64,000 nucleotides of DNA from Gryllotalpicola daejeonensis (GTDB lineage Bacteria > Actinomycetota > Actinomycetes > Actinomycetales > Microbacteriaceae): positions 558,001 through 622,000 of the forward strand of contig NZ_BAABBV010000001.1 of NCBI RefSeq assembly GCF_039538145.1. The letters run 5' to 3'. The notes below the pieces were generated by a model. That model searched no databases and was not told the origin of the DNA. It saw only the letters and a list, made by a program, of their open reading frames with translations. This document shows, piece after piece, positions 14,189 to 23,236 of this stretch; positions within the stretch are counted from its first letter, which is position 1; every line of letters begins with the position of its first letter. A program made the position numbers and the translations under genes.

Positions 14189-14755
14189 ATGGCCGTACTC
14201 CCGATTCGCATCCAGGGTGAGCCCGTGCTGCACACGCCCGCCGAGCCCGTCACCGAGTTCGACGATGCACTGCGCACGCTCGTCGACGACATGTACGAGA
14301 CGATGGATGCCGCGCCCGGCGTCGGCCTCGCCGGGCCACAGGTCGGCGTGAACAAGCGACTGTTCGTCTACGGCTGGACCGATGATGACGACATCGAGCA
14401 CCGCGGGGTCGCCATCAACCCCGTGTTGTGGATCCAGCCGACGCCGGTCGGCGAGGCGGATGAGGAAGACGAGATCGAGGGCTGCCTCTCGTTCCCCGGC
14501 GAGCGATTCCCGCTGCGCCGCTCCCCCGCGGCGATCCTGCAGGCCGTCGACCTCGACGGCACGCCGTTCGAGATCCAGGCCGAGGGCTGGCTTGCGCGCA
14601 TCTTCCAGCACGAATACGACCACCTCGACGGCATCCTGTACCTCGATCGCCTGCCGCGCCCCTTCGACAAGGAGTGGCCCAAGATCAGTCGCAAGCGCGG
14701 CTGGGGCGTGCCCGGTCAGGCGTGGGAACCGGGGGTCGATCAGCTCGAGGGCTGA
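14189..14755 (+). CDS. def: Peptide deformylase
   Basis: This 188-residue enzyme removes the N-formyl group from new polypeptides at the ribosome. All three signature motifs are present: GVGLAGPQVG near residues 44-53, EGCLSFPGE near 102 (the metal-binding Cys; most family members have Val in place of the Phe) and HEYDHLDG near 144, which gives two His ligands and the catalytic Glu. Length is normal. It is transcribed apart from its neighbours, divergent from the DMT protein and followed by a tRNA-Asn gene. The Phe in motif 2 is a mild departure and not expected to abolish activity. Confidence 0.95.
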   Translation: MAVLPIRIQGEPVLHTPAEPVTEFDDALRTLVDDMYETMDAAPGVGLAGPQVGVNKRLFVYGWTDDDDIEHRGVAINPVLWIQPTPVGEADEEDEIEGCLSFPGERFPLRRSPAAILQAVDLDGTPFEIQAEGWLARIFQHEYDHLDGILYLDRLPRPFDKEWPKISRKRGWGVPGQAWEPGVDQLEG

Positions 14756-14768
14756 GCGGCGGCCCGAT

Positions 14769-14798
14769 TTGGTCGGCGCCGTTTCGATCCCTTAAGCT
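14769..14798 (+). promoter_or_regulatory. Likely promoter of tRNA-Asn
   Basis: TTGGTC (14769-14774) and TAAGCT (14793-14798) are spaced by 18 bp. They lie 33 bp before the tRNA-Asn 5' end, a reasonable sigma-70-type promoter for a short leader before processing. Both boxes are imperfect. Confidence 0.4.
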
Positions 14799-14830
14799 AG
14801 ACCTCGTTGCCCGGCGCGTTCGGGCCGCAT

Positions 14831-14903
14831 TCCTCGGTAGCTCAATTGGCAGAGCAATCGGCTGTTAACCGATAGGTTCTTGGTTCGAGTCCAAGCCGGG
14901 GAG
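14831..14903 (+). tRNA. tRNA-Asn (GTT anticodon)
   Basis: A complete 73-nt cloverleaf: acceptor TCCTCGG with CCGGGGA and discriminator G, D arm GCTC...GAGC, anticodon stem ATCGG/CCGAT with loop CTGTTAA, and T arm CTTGG-TTCGAGT-CCAAG. The anticodon GTT reads Asn codons. CCA is not encoded. It stands alone between def and the convergent peptide-transporter operon. Confidence 0.95.
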
Positions 14904-14918
14904 CATCTGACCGGAAGG

Positions 14919-15737
14919 TCACGCTCCCAGCGCCTGACCCAAGCGCGCGACATACGGGTGATCCGGTTTCCCGAACACCTCGTCGATCTCGCCGTAGCCG
15001 ACGATGACGCCGTCGTGCATGATCGCGACCTTGGCGCCGAGCTGCCGCAGCACCGCGAGATCGTGGGTCACCACGAGGCCGGCGAACGCCGGATCCTGCC
15101 GCAGCTGTGTGATCACCTGCACCACCGTGTCGCGCACCGTGGCGTCGATGCCCGCGGTGGGCTCGTCGGCGATCAGCACGTTCGGGCCGAGCACGAGCGA
15201 GCGCGCGAACGCCACGCGCTGGCGCTGGCCGTCGGAGAGCTCGTACGGGTACTTCTCCATCACGGCGAGCGGCAGGCCGACGGCGTCGAGCACGGTGAGA
15301 GCGCGGTTCTGCGCCGCGTCGGCGTTGAACCGCTTGTCGCGGGCGAAGATCGGCTGCTGGATCAGCTCGGCGACCGTCGCGGTGCGCTCGAGGCGATCGT
15401 TGGCGTCCTGCGGCAGATACGCCGTGTGGAACGTGAGTCGGTTGCGCTTGCTCTGCGACAGCGTGCGCAGTGCCAGTCCGTTCACGAACGCATCGCCACC
15501 CGAGATGCGGATGTCGTACCCGCCCGGCCCCTTCTGCACGAGCTCACCGGCGAGGATGCGCGCGAGAGTGCTCTTGCCGCCGCCGGACTCCCCTAGGACG
15601 CCGAGGATCTCGCCGGCCTTCACCTCGAAGCTCACGCCGCGCAGCGCGTAGCCGCCTGGCCGCCCCTTCGTGCGGTACTGCGCAGACAGATCCTGCACGA
15701 CGATCGGGGTGGGGGCGCTTCCGGGCTGCGTCTTCAC
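14919..15737 (-). CDS. Peptide ABC importer ATPase (third nucleotide-binding domain)
   Basis: This 272-residue ABC ATPase belongs to the oligopeptide/nickel group. It shows Walker A GESGGGKST near 48-56, a Q-loop at YLPQDAND near 105, the signature LSDGQRQRV near 165 and Walker B VLIADEPTAGID near 185, with the switch His in VVTHDLAVL. It energises import together with the membrane proteins encoded upstream. It follows the fused double ATPase by 14 bp and ends the operon. The preceding gene already has two such domains, so this one makes three. It may substitute for one half under some condition or serve another permease. Confidence 0.88.
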   Translation of the reverse strand: MKTQPGSAPTPIVVQDLSAQYRTKGRPGGYALRGVSFEVKAGEILGVLGESGGGKSTLARILAGELVQKGPGGYDIRISGGDAFVNGLALRTLSQSKRNRLTFHTAYLPQDANDRLERTATVAELIQQPIFARDKRFNADAAQNRALTVLDAVGLPLAVMEKYPYELSDGQRQRVAFARSLVLGPNVLIADEPTAGIDATVRDTVVQVITQLRQDPAFAGLVVTHDLAVLRQLGAKVAIMHDGVIVGYGEIDEVFGKPDHPYVARLGQALGA

Positions 15738-15751
15738 GGTCGTGAGCCTAC

Positions 15752-17458
15752 TCAGCGCGCGCTTGCACCGGCGTTCCCGGTGAGTGCCTTGAGCTCGGCG
15801 CGCCTCGCGGCCTGCAGCTCCGGGTCGGGCACCGGCAGCGACGCGAGCAGCCGTTGCGTGTACGGGTCGCGAGGGCTGCCGAGCACCTGCGCGTTGGGCC
15901 CGGTTTCGACGATTTCACCCGTATGCATGACCGCGATGCGCGTCGCGATGAGATCGACCACCGCGAGATCGTGGCTGATGAACAGCCCAGCGAACCCGAA
16001 CTGCGCCTGCAGTCGAGTGATCAGCTCGAGCACGCGGGCCTGCACCGACACGTCGAGCGCCGAGGTCGGCTCGTCGAAGATGACCAGCTTGGGCTCAAGT
16101 GCGAGCGCGCGAGCGAGCGACACGCGCTGCCGCTGGCCGCCCGAGAGCTCGTGCGGGAAGCGGTCGATGTAGTCATCGGGCAGCTGGACGGCGCTGAGCA
16201 GCTCGAGCACGCGCGCCCGGGCGGCCGTGGGCGAGGAAACCGCGCGGTGGACGAGCATCGGCTCGGCGATCGCGTCGCCGATCGTCAGCAGCGGATTGAA
16301 GCTCGACGCCGGGTCCTGGAAGACGAAGCCGATATCCTTCCGGACCGACCGGAACCGGCGCTCGCGGATGCCGAGCATCTCGTGGCCGAGCACGGTGAGC
16401 GAGCCTCCGGTCACGTGCGTCAGGCCGGCGATGGCGCGACCGATGGTGGTCTTGCCGCTGCCGGACTCCCCCACCAGGCCGAGCACCTCGCCCGGCGCGA
16501 TCTCGAAGTCGACTCCGCGAACGGCGCGGAATCCCCCGCGGCCGAGTCGACCCGGGTAGGTCACCTCGAGACCGGCGGCGCGCACGACCGGCTCCCCTGC
16601 AGACCGTTCGGGCGAAGCATCCGCTCGCTCGCTCACCGCGAGTCGCGAGTGACCGGAACCCACGCGCGGGACCGCGGCGAGCAGCGCCTGCGTGTACGGG
16701 TGCTGCGCACTCGCGAACAGCGTGTGCGCGTCGGCCTGCTCGACGATCTCGCCCTGGTACATGACCGCCACGCGGTCGGCGAGGTCGGCGACGACGCCCA
16801 TGTTGTGGGTGATGAGCACGATCGACGAGCCGTACTCGTCGCGGCACCAGCGCAGCAGGTCGAGGATCTCGGCCTGCACGGTGACGTCGAGGGCCGTGGT
16901 CGGCTCGTCGGCGATGATCAGGCTCGGGTTCAGGATCAGTGCCATCGCGATGACGATGCGCTGCTTCTGGCCGCCGGAGAACTCGTGCGGGTAGTGGTCG
17001 ATGCGCTTCTCGGGCTCGGGAATGCCGACACGGCGAAGGATCTCGACCGACCGCTCCCGCGCCTGCTTCCTGCTCACCTTCCCGTGTGCGCGCAGCCCTT
17101 CGGCGATCTGCCACCAGATCGGGTAGACGGGGTTCAGTGCGGTCGACGGCTCCTGGAAGACCATCGCGGCATCACGGCCGCGAATGGCGCGCAGCTTCGC
17201 CTTGTCGATGCGGGCGATGTCGATGCCGAGCTCTGAGTCGCGGCCCCGCAGCACGACGGCGCCGCCGGTGGTGGCGGTCTCGGGCAGCATTCCCAGGATG
17301 GTCTTCGAGGTGACCGACTTGCCCGAGCCGGATTCCCCGACGATGGCGACGATCTCGCGTGGCGCGACCGACAGGCTGACACCGCGCACGGCGGCGACGG
17401 GGCCGGCGTCTGTCGCGAACCGCACGGTCAGATCGGTGATGTCGACGACGTTGGTCAT
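15752..17458 (-). CDS. Fused double ATPase of peptide ABC importer (DppD-DppF-like)
   Basis: This 568-residue protein has two complete ABC ATPase domains in tandem. The first has GESGSGKSV near 42, FSGGQKQR near 160 and LIIADEPTTALDV near 180. The second has GESGSGKTT near 335, LSGGQRQRV near 440 and LVIFDEPTSALDV near 460. This is the DppD plus DppF arrangement fused in one chain, common in actinobacteria, and powers uptake of peptides or similar solutes. I start it at ATG 17458, preceded by GAGGAGG and overlapping the permease stop (ATGA), although the frame reads upstream. Both halves look catalytically intact. Confidence 0.92.
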   Translation of the reverse strand: MTNVVDITDLTVRFATDAGPVAAVRGVSLSVAPREIVAIVGESGSGKSVTSKTILGMLPETATTGGAVVLRGRDSELGIDIARIDKAKLRAIRGRDAAMVFQEPSTALNPVYPIWWQIAEGLRAHGKVSRKQARERSVEILRRVGIPEPEKRIDHYPHEFSGGQKQRIVIAMALILNPSLIIADEPTTALDVTVQAEILDLLRWCRDEYGSSIVLITHNMGVVADLADRVAVMYQGEIVEQADAHTLFASAQHPYTQALLAAVPRVGSGHSRLAVSERADASPERSAGEPVVRAAGLEVTYPGRLGRGGFRAVRGVDFEIAPGEVLGLVGESGSGKTTIGRAIAGLTHVTGGSLTVLGHEMLGIRERRFRSVRKDIGFVFQDPASSFNPLLTIGDAIAEPMLVHRAVSSPTAARARVLELLSAVQLPDDYIDRFPHELSGGQRQRVSLARALALEPKLVIFDEPTSALDVSVQARVLELITRLQAQFGFAGLFISHDLAVVDLIATRIAVMHTGEIVETGPNAQVLGSPRDPYTQRLLASLPVPDPELQAARRAELKALTGNAGASAR

Positions 17459-18411
17459 GCGAGGACCTCCTCTGCATCGGCTTCGGTGACTTCGCTCGCA
17501 GCACCGCGGCGGCGCAGTCGCGGGTCGGCCAGGTCGTTGAGGCTCTCGCCCATGAGCGAGATTCCGAGTGCGAGCAGGACGATGGCGAGGCCGGGGAAGA
17601 GCGCCGTCCACCAGATGCCGCTGGTGACGTCGGACAGCGCCTTCTGCAGGTCGTAGCCCCATTCGGCTGCGCTCGACGGTTCGATGCCGAAGCCGAGGAA
17701 GCCGAGGCCCGCGAGGGTTTCGAACGCATCCGTCGCGTTGAGCGTGATGATCAGCGGCAGAGTGCGGATGGAGTTGCGCAGGACGTGGCGGAAGATGATG
17801 CGCAGGTCGCCGGCACCGATGACGCGAGCGGATTCCACATACGACTCGACCTTGACGCGCACGACCTCGGCGCGCACCACGCGGAAGTACTGCGGGATGT
17901 AGACGACCGTGATCGAGAACGCGGCAGAGAACACCCCCGACCAGAAGTTCGACGAGCCGCCTGAGATCGCGATCGAGATGACGATCGCGAGCAGAAGGGT
18001 GGGGAACGCGTAGATCGCGTCGCAGATGACCACCAGCACTCGGTCGATGGGGCCGCCGAAGTAGCCGGAGAACAGGCCGAGCAGCACACCGATGATGAGC
18101 GACAGGACGATGGCGATGATGATCGCGACGATGGCGGTGCGCGCACCGAAGATCGTGCGGCTGAGTACGTCATAGCCGCCGACCGTCGTGCCCCACAGGT
18201 GGGCGCCGCTGGGAGCCTGCTGCGAGCCGAAGTTGCCGCTCGGGCCCTTCAGCTGGCCGTAGCTGTACGGAGCGATGAGCGGAGCGAAGATCGCGACGAG
18301 CACGTACACGCCCGTGATGATCACGCCGGTCAGCAGCATGAAGCGCTGCACGCCGACGCTCTGACGCAGCTGGGCGAGGACGGGGATGCGGCTGAGGAGC
18401 GAGCGCTTCAT
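17455..18411 (-). CDS. Peptide ABC importer permease (DppC-like)
   Basis: This 318-residue inner-membrane protein has six hydrophobic spans and a binding-protein-dependent transport motif near residue 215 (DAFETLAGLGFLGFG in the EAA-loop position) that contacts the ATPase. The N-terminal OppC-type extension precedes the first span (VGVQRFMLLTGVIITGVYVLVAIFA contains it). It pairs with the DppB-like protein encoded just upstream (1-bp gap) and overlaps the double ATPase downstream. An acidic tail (EVTEADAEEVLA) is present. Substrate is not evident beyond the peptide/nickel family. Confidence 0.92.
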   Translation of the reverse strand: MKRSLLSRIPVLAQLRQSVGVQRFMLLTGVIITGVYVLVAIFAPLIAPYSYGQLKGPSGNFGSQQAPSGAHLWGTTVGGYDVLSRTIFGARTAIVAIIIAIVLSLIIGVLLGLFSGYFGGPIDRVLVVICDAIYAFPTLLLAIVISIAISGGSSNFWSGVFSAAFSITVVYIPQYFRVVRAEVVRVKVESYVESARVIGAGDLRIIFRHVLRNSIRTLPLIITLNATDAFETLAGLGFLGFGIEPSSAAEWGYDLQKALSDVTSGIWWTALFPGLAIVLLALGISLMGESLNDLADPRLRRRGAASEVTEADAEEVLA

Positions 18412-18412
18412 C

Positions 18413-19513
18413 TCAGTACCTCACTCTCGGATCGATGAGGGCGGCGATGATGTCGACGATGAAGTTGACCACCGCCACGATGACGGCGAGCAGGGCGACG
18501 ATGCCCTGCACCGCGACGAAGTCGCGGGACTCGAGGTACTGGTTCAACTCGAACCCGAGGCCCTTCCACTCGAAGGTCGTCTCGGTGAGCACGGCGCCGC
18601 CGAGCAGCATCGCGATCTGCAGGCCGATCACCGTGATGATCGGAATGAGGGCCGGCTTGTAGGCATGGCGGGTGACGAGACGGTATTCGCGCACACCGCG
18701 TGACCGGGCGGCGTCGACATACTGCGTGTTGAACGTGCCGATGACGTTCGTGCGCACGAGGCGCAGGAACACGCCGGCCGTCAGCAGACCGAGCGCGATG
18801 CCGGGCAGCACCGCGTGTTTCAGGACATCGGGCACGGCATCCGGGTCACCCGTTCTGAATGCGTCGATGAGGTTGATGCCCGTCGGGTGAGGCAGCGTCT
18901 GGATCTCGAGCTCGGTGTTCGTGTCTGCGCGGCCGGCGACCGGCAGCCAGCCGAGCCCGATCGAGAACGTGAGCTGCAGCAGCAGACCCGAGAAGAACAC
19001 GGGCGTCGCATAGAACAGGATCGACAGCACGCGCAGCACGGCGTCGCCCCAGCGGTCACGCAGGTAGGCGGCGAGTAGGCCGAGCGGGATGCCGACGATG
19101 AAGGCGACGATCAAGGCGTAGAACGCGAGCTCAAGGGTCGCACCGCCGTAGGTCAGCAGGATCGTCGTGACCTTCTGGTGATCGGTGAAGGTGGTGCCGA
19201 AGTCGCCGTGGGCGATCTGGCCGAGGTATTGCAGATACTGGACGATGAGCGGGCGGTCGTAGCCCGCCTCGTGAATCCGCTTCGCCAGCTCAGCCGGTGG
19301 CAGGCGGCCGCCCTGGGCGGCTGTGATCGGGTCCCCCGTCGAGCGCATCAGGAAGAAGACGACGGTCACGAGGATGAAGATCGTCGGGAAGATGAGCAGG
19401 AACCGCACGATGATGTAGCGCAGCAGGCCGCCGCCCCCGCGCAACGCGGCGCCGCCCGGCTGAGCCGGTGCGGGCGCCAGTGGCGAGGGAACGGTCTCGG
19501 GAGACGTCGTCAT
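18413..19513 (-). CDS. Peptide ABC importer permease (DppB-like)
   Basis: This 366-residue membrane protein is the first permease of the importer. After a Pro/Ala-rich cytosolic leader of about 45 residues come the OppB-type first span (YIIVRFLLIFPTIFILVTVVFFLM) and a periplasm-facing region (DPITAAQGGRLPPAELAKRIHEA). Five more spans follow, with the EAA-like loop near residue 260 (DAARSRGVREYRL). I start at ATG 19513; the frame reads upstream into the intergenic hairpin. It follows the solute-binding protein gene after an 80-bp gap that holds a strong stem-loop. Confidence 0.92.
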   Translation of the reverse strand: MTTSPETVPSPLAPAPAQPGGAALRGGGGLLRYIIVRFLLIFPTIFILVTVVFFLMRSTGDPITAAQGGRLPPAELAKRIHEAGYDRPLIVQYLQYLGQIAHGDFGTTFTDHQKVTTILLTYGGATLELAFYALIVAFIVGIPLGLLAAYLRDRWGDAVLRVLSILFYATPVFFSGLLLQLTFSIGLGWLPVAGRADTNTELEIQTLPHPTGINLIDAFRTGDPDAVPDVLKHAVLPGIALGLLTAGVFLRLVRTNVIGTFNTQYVDAARSRGVREYRLVTRHAYKPALIPIITVIGLQIAMLLGGAVLTETTFEWKGLGFELNQYLESRDFVAVQGIVALLAVIVAVVNFIVDIIAALIDPRVRY

Positions 19514-19555
19514 AGACGCTGTCCTTCCAGGGCAGACGGTGCCCGTGCAGTACAA

Positions 19556-19579
19556 GGGGGCGGCCGCATGGCCGCCCCC
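19556..19579 (-). terminator. Intercistronic stem-loop after the binding-protein gene
   Basis: GGGGGCGGCC (19556-19565) and GGCCGCCCCC (19570-19579) form a perfect 10-bp GC stem with a 4-nt loop, 14 bp after the binding-protein stop. There is no T-run. Such hairpins between the binding protein and permease genes commonly hold back the permease transcript and protect the upstream message. Confidence 0.6.
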
Positions 19580-19592
19580 GAGCACAGGTTAC

Positions 19593-21233
19593 TTACTTGC
19601 TGATGTTCGCGTAGCGGAACTTGTAGGACGAGTCGAGCGTGGTGCCCTTCACGTCCGTGCCCACGACGGCGACCGACGAGCCCTGCAGAATCGGAAGGGT
19701 CGACAGGTCCTTCGCGACCTCCTGCTGGATCTGCTCGATGACCTTCTCACGGTCAGCCTTGTCGGTGTCGCCGACCTCCTTGGCGAGGAGACCCTGGACC
19801 GTCGCGCTGTCGTAGTGGTTCGACAGGAAGTTGTTCTTCGCGAAGAACGGCGTCAGGTAGTCGTCGGCATCCGAGTAGTCGGGGAACCATCCCAGCTGGT
19901 ACGCGGGGTACACGTCTGCGACGCGCTCCTTCGAGTACTGCACGTATTCGGTCTGCTGCAGCTTGACGTTGAACAGGCCGCCGTTCTCGAGCTGGCTCTT
20001 GATGAGGCCGTACTCGTCGCCGGACGACGGGCCGTAGTGGTCACCCGTGTACTGCAGGTTCAAGGTGACCGGCGTCTTGACGCCCGCGGCCTCAAGGGTC
20101 TGCTTCGCCTTGTCGAGGCTGGGGCCGCCGTTGCCGTCGCCGTACAGCGACTTGAGGGCGGGGGTGGCGCCGGTCAGGCCGTCGGGAACGTAGGAGTACA
20201 GCGGCGTGTAGGTGCCCTTGTAGACCTGCTTCGAGATCGCTTCGCGGTCGATCAGATCGGCCGCGGCCTGGCGCACGGCGAGAGCCTTGGCTGCGTCGGC
20301 ATCGGCGGTCTTGGCACCGTACGGCTGCGTGTTGAAGTTGAACACGATGTAGCGGATCTCGCCGCCGGGGCCGTCGATGACCTTCACGTTCTTCTTCGAC
20401 TTCAGGCTCGAGATGTCGGTGGCCGACAGCGAGCGGTAGGCGACGTCAATCGCACCCGACTGGATGTCGAGCTTCAGGTTGTCGGAGCTCGCGTAGTACT
20501 TGACGTTGACGGTCGGCGTCTTCGCCTGGCCGTTCAGGCCCTTGTAGCCCGAGAACGCCTTGTACTGGATGAGCTGGTTCACCTTGTAGGACGAGATGTA
20601 GTACTGACCGGCGAACGCCTCGCCCTTGACGATCGTGTCGTCGGGCGTGACCTTGTCGGCGCTGAAGACCTGCTCATCGACGATGGGGCCGGCGGGGCTC
20701 GTGAGCACCTGCGGGAACGTCTGGTCGTTAGGTGCCTTCAGATGGAAGTCGACCGTGGTGTCATCGGGAGTCGAGATCGACGCCAGGTTGCCCAGCAGCG
20801 ACGCAGGGCCGTTCGGGTCGTTGATCTTGATCTGACGGTCGAAGGTGAACTTGACGTCAGACGACGTCAGCTTGTCGCCGTTCTTGAAGGTCAGGCCCGG
20901 CTTGAGCTTCACCTCGTAGGTGCTCGGGTCGGTGAATGACGCGCTTTCGGCGATGGAGGGCTTGGGGTCCGGGCTGCCGTTCGGGGTGTCCACCAGGAAC
21001 GGGTAGACCTGCGTCATGACGGCGAACGAGCCGTTGTCGTAGGAGCCGGCGGGGTCGAGGGAAGTGATCTTGTCGGTCGTGCCGATGGTGATGGACTTTG
21101 CCGAGGCATTGCCGCCGTTGCCGCCGCCGTTGCCGCCGCTGTTGCCGGCGCAGCCGGCCAGAACGAGCGCACCGGCGGCGACAGCCGCAGCAGAGGCGAC
21201 CAGACGGACCCGACGAGTCGAAACGGAATTCAT
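19593..21233 (-). CDS. Peptide ABC importer solute-binding lipoprotein
   Basis: This 546-residue extracellular lipoprotein (SBP family 5) delivers peptides or related solutes to the permease. The signal peptide RRVRLVASAAAVAAGALVLAGC ends in a lipobox, and a Gly/Asn-rich linker follows. The body has the family landmarks TIGTTDKITSLDPAGSYDNG, a Tyr/Phe-rich pocket region and FKNGDKLTSSDVKFTFDR near residue 130. It starts at ATG 21233. As first gene of a five-gene operon followed by a stem-loop, it is expected in excess of the membrane parts. Ligand is unknown. Confidence 0.92.
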   Translation of the reverse strand: MNSVSTRRVRLVASAAAVAAGALVLAGCAGNSGGNGGGNGGNASAKSITIGTTDKITSLDPAGSYDNGSFAVMTQVYPFLVDTPNGSPDPKPSIAESASFTDPSTYEVKLKPGLTFKNGDKLTSSDVKFTFDRQIKINDPNGPASLLGNLASISTPDDTTVDFHLKAPNDQTFPQVLTSPAGPIVDEQVFSADKVTPDDTIVKGEAFAGQYYISSYKVNQLIQYKAFSGYKGLNGQAKTPTVNVKYYASSDNLKLDIQSGAIDVAYRSLSATDISSLKSKKNVKVIDGPGGEIRYIVFNFNTQPYGAKTADADAAKALAVRQAAADLIDREAISKQVYKGTYTPLYSYVPDGLTGATPALKSLYGDGNGGPSLDKAKQTLEAAGVKTPVTLNLQYTGDHYGPSSGDEYGLIKSQLENGGLFNVKLQQTEYVQYSKERVADVYPAYQLGWFPDYSDADDYLTPFFAKNNFLSNHYDSATVQGLLAKEVGDTDKADREKVIEQIQQEVAKDLSTLPILQGSSVAVVGTDVKGTTLDSSYKFRYANISK

Positions 21234-21328
21234 GCCGTTGGACTCACTTTCTAGGTGTGGGGACGGAATGTGGTCCTTCCACCCTAAGCGCGGCCAGGTT
21301 TCCTCGAAGTTAACCGAGGGCTCAACCG

Positions 21329-23206
21329 TTATTCGCCGCGCAATCTGCGCCGCTCGAGCTCGAGCTCTGCCATCGCCCGGCTGATGGCGATGCGCGTGTC
21401 GGTGTCTGACGGATCGGTGCGCTGTAGCCGGCTCTGCAGCTCGGCCTTCGTCGTCACCATGTCCTTCTCGATGAGCGACGCGACGATCGCCTTCGCCCAC
21501 ACCTTCGCCGCCTCCTCATTCCGCTCGGGCACTGGCGACAGCGCGAGCTGCTCGACGATCGGCCGGAACTGGTCGGGCAGGTCGTTCCTGATCCGCGCGA
21601 ACCAGTCGGGCGCGCCGAAGGCATCTGCGTTCGCGGCGATGGCGCTCTTGACCAGCTCGAGTGTCGGATTTGAGAAGCGTGCTTGCATGGCACGGTCGAC
21701 GAGCTCGCGGCCCACGGCGTCCGGCAGCTGCAGCACCGCCATGAGCGCCTGGCGCTCGGTCGTCGTGATCGGGTCGCGGCCGAGGTCGTTCAGCGTGATC
21801 GTCGGCAGCGCGGGGGCCGCGGGCCCAGGGCCACTACCCTCGCGGAGCGCGCCGGGCGAAGCATCCGCCTGCCTCGCCCTGGCAGAGAATGACCGCACCG
21901 CCTGCTGCGCCTCGCTCAGCTCGGCGCCGGCCATACGCGCAAGCTCACGCGTGTACCCGGGTCGCAGAGCAGGGTCACGGATGCCTGCGACGATCGGCGC
22001 CCCGGCCCGCAGCGCCCCGACCCGGCCCTCGACGGTGTCGAGGTTGAAGCGGGTCACCACCTGGCGCAGCATGAACTCGAACATCGGCTTCTTGGCGCCG
22101 ATCATCTGCACGACGGCCTGGTCGCCCTTCGCGAGCCTCAGGTCGCACGGGTCGAGCCCGTCGGGCCCGACGGCGACATAGGTCTGCGCGGCGATGCGCT
22201 GCTCCTGCAGCACGGTGAACGACCGCTCAGCGGCCTTCTGACCGGCTGCGTCCGGGTCGAAGGTGAAGACCACCTGGCCCTCGCCGCCCTCGTCGCCGAG
22301 GACACGCCGCAGCAGCCGCACATGTTCGGGGCCGAACGCTGTTCCGCAGGTCGCGACCGCTGTCGTGATGCCGGCGAGGTGGCAGGCCATGACGTCGGTG
22401 TAGCCCTCGACGACGACCACCTGCTTGCCCTTGCTGACGTCGCGCTTGGCGATGTCGAGGCCGTAGAGTACCTGCGCCTTGTGGAAGACGGCGGTCTCGG
22501 GGGTGTTGAGGTACTTCGGGCCGTTGTCGTCGTCGAACAGGCGGCGCGCACCGAAGCCGAGCGTCGTTCCCGTGACGTCGCGGATCGGCCACACGACGCG
22601 GCCGCGGAAGCGGTCGTACGCTCCCCCGCGGTCGTTCTGCGAGACGAGGCCCGCGGCCGCGAGCTCGTCGATCGAGAAGCCCTTGGCCTTCAGGTGGTTC
22701 GTCAGCTCATCCCAGCTCTTCGGGGCGTAGCCGACCCCGAAGCGCGCAGCCGCCGCGGCGTCGAAGCCGCGCTCGCCCAGGAAGCGCCGGCCGGGGTCGG
22801 CGTCGGGGGCGGTCAGGCGCGCGACGTAGAACTCCTCTGCGGCCTTGTTCGCCGCAAGAATCCGCGCTCGCGTGCCGCGATCCTCGCTCGCGTTGCCGCC
22901 GTCTTCATAGGTGAGCTGGTAGCCCACCCGGGCGGCGAGCCGCTCGACGGCTTCCGCGAACGGCACGTGGTCGATCGTCTGCAGGAACTTGTAGACATCG
23001 CCCGACTCGCCGCAGCCGAAGCAGTGGTAGTAGCCAAGCTGCGGCCGCACGTGGAAGCTCGGCGTGCGCTCGTCGTGGAAGGGGCACAGGCCCTTCATCG
23101 AGCCGATTCCGGCGGGCTTCAACGAGACGTACTCGCCGATCACATCGGCGATGTTGACGCGCGCCTTGACCTCTTCGATGTCGCTGTGACGGATGAGGCC
23201 GGGCAT
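21329..23206 (-). CDS. dnaG: DNA primase
   Basis: This 625-residue primase makes RNA primers for chromosome replication. The zinc-binding domain has CPFHDERTPSF at residues 41-51 and YHCFGCGESGD at 60-70, a CHC2 arrangement. The TOPRIM core shows VVVVEGYTDVMA near 265, with Glu and Asp ligands, and FTFDPDAAGQKA near 315. A C-terminal helicase-binding region follows. Length is normal. It is the downstream end of the dusB-dgt-dnaG run typical of actinobacteria, 30 bp after dgt. Codon use and motifs give no sign of change. Confidence 0.96.
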   Translation of the reverse strand: MPGLIRHSDIEEVKARVNIADVIGEYVSLKPAGIGSMKGLCPFHDERTPSFHVRPQLGYYHCFGCGESGDVYKFLQTIDHVPFAEAVERLAARVGYQLTYEDGGNASEDRGTRARILAANKAAEEFYVARLTAPDADPGRRFLGERGFDAAAAARFGVGYAPKSWDELTNHLKAKGFSIDELAAAGLVSQNDRGGAYDRFRGRVVWPIRDVTGTTLGFGARRLFDDDNGPKYLNTPETAVFHKAQVLYGLDIAKRDVSKGKQVVVVEGYTDVMACHLAGITTAVATCGTAFGPEHVRLLRRVLGDEGGEGQVVFTFDPDAAGQKAAERSFTVLQEQRIAAQTYVAVGPDGLDPCDLRLAKGDQAVVQMIGAKKPMFEFMLRQVVTRFNLDTVEGRVGALRAGAPIVAGIRDPALRPGYTRELARMAGAELSEAQQAVRSFSARARQADASPGALREGSGPGPAAPALPTITLNDLGRDPITTTERQALMAVLQLPDAVGRELVDRAMQARFSNPTLELVKSAIAANADAFGAPDWFARIRNDLPDQFRPIVEQLALSPVPERNEEAAKVWAKAIVASLIEKDMVTTKAELQSRLQRTDPSDTDTRIAISRAMAELELERRRLRGE

Positions 23207-23236
23207 GCTTTCGATCCTATGGTTCTGGGCGCGCCG

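Noticed and set aside
13190..14623. Minus-strand frame of about 470 codons opposite peptide deformylase
   Set aside because: The def gene carries all three active-site motifs on the plus strand, and the antisense product is Arg-rich with no recognisable domain.
14189..14755. Phe in the EGCLS-x-PG motif of peptide deformylase as a sign of loss of function
   Set aside because: The metal-binding Cys, both His and the catalytic Glu are present. This position is not catalytic.
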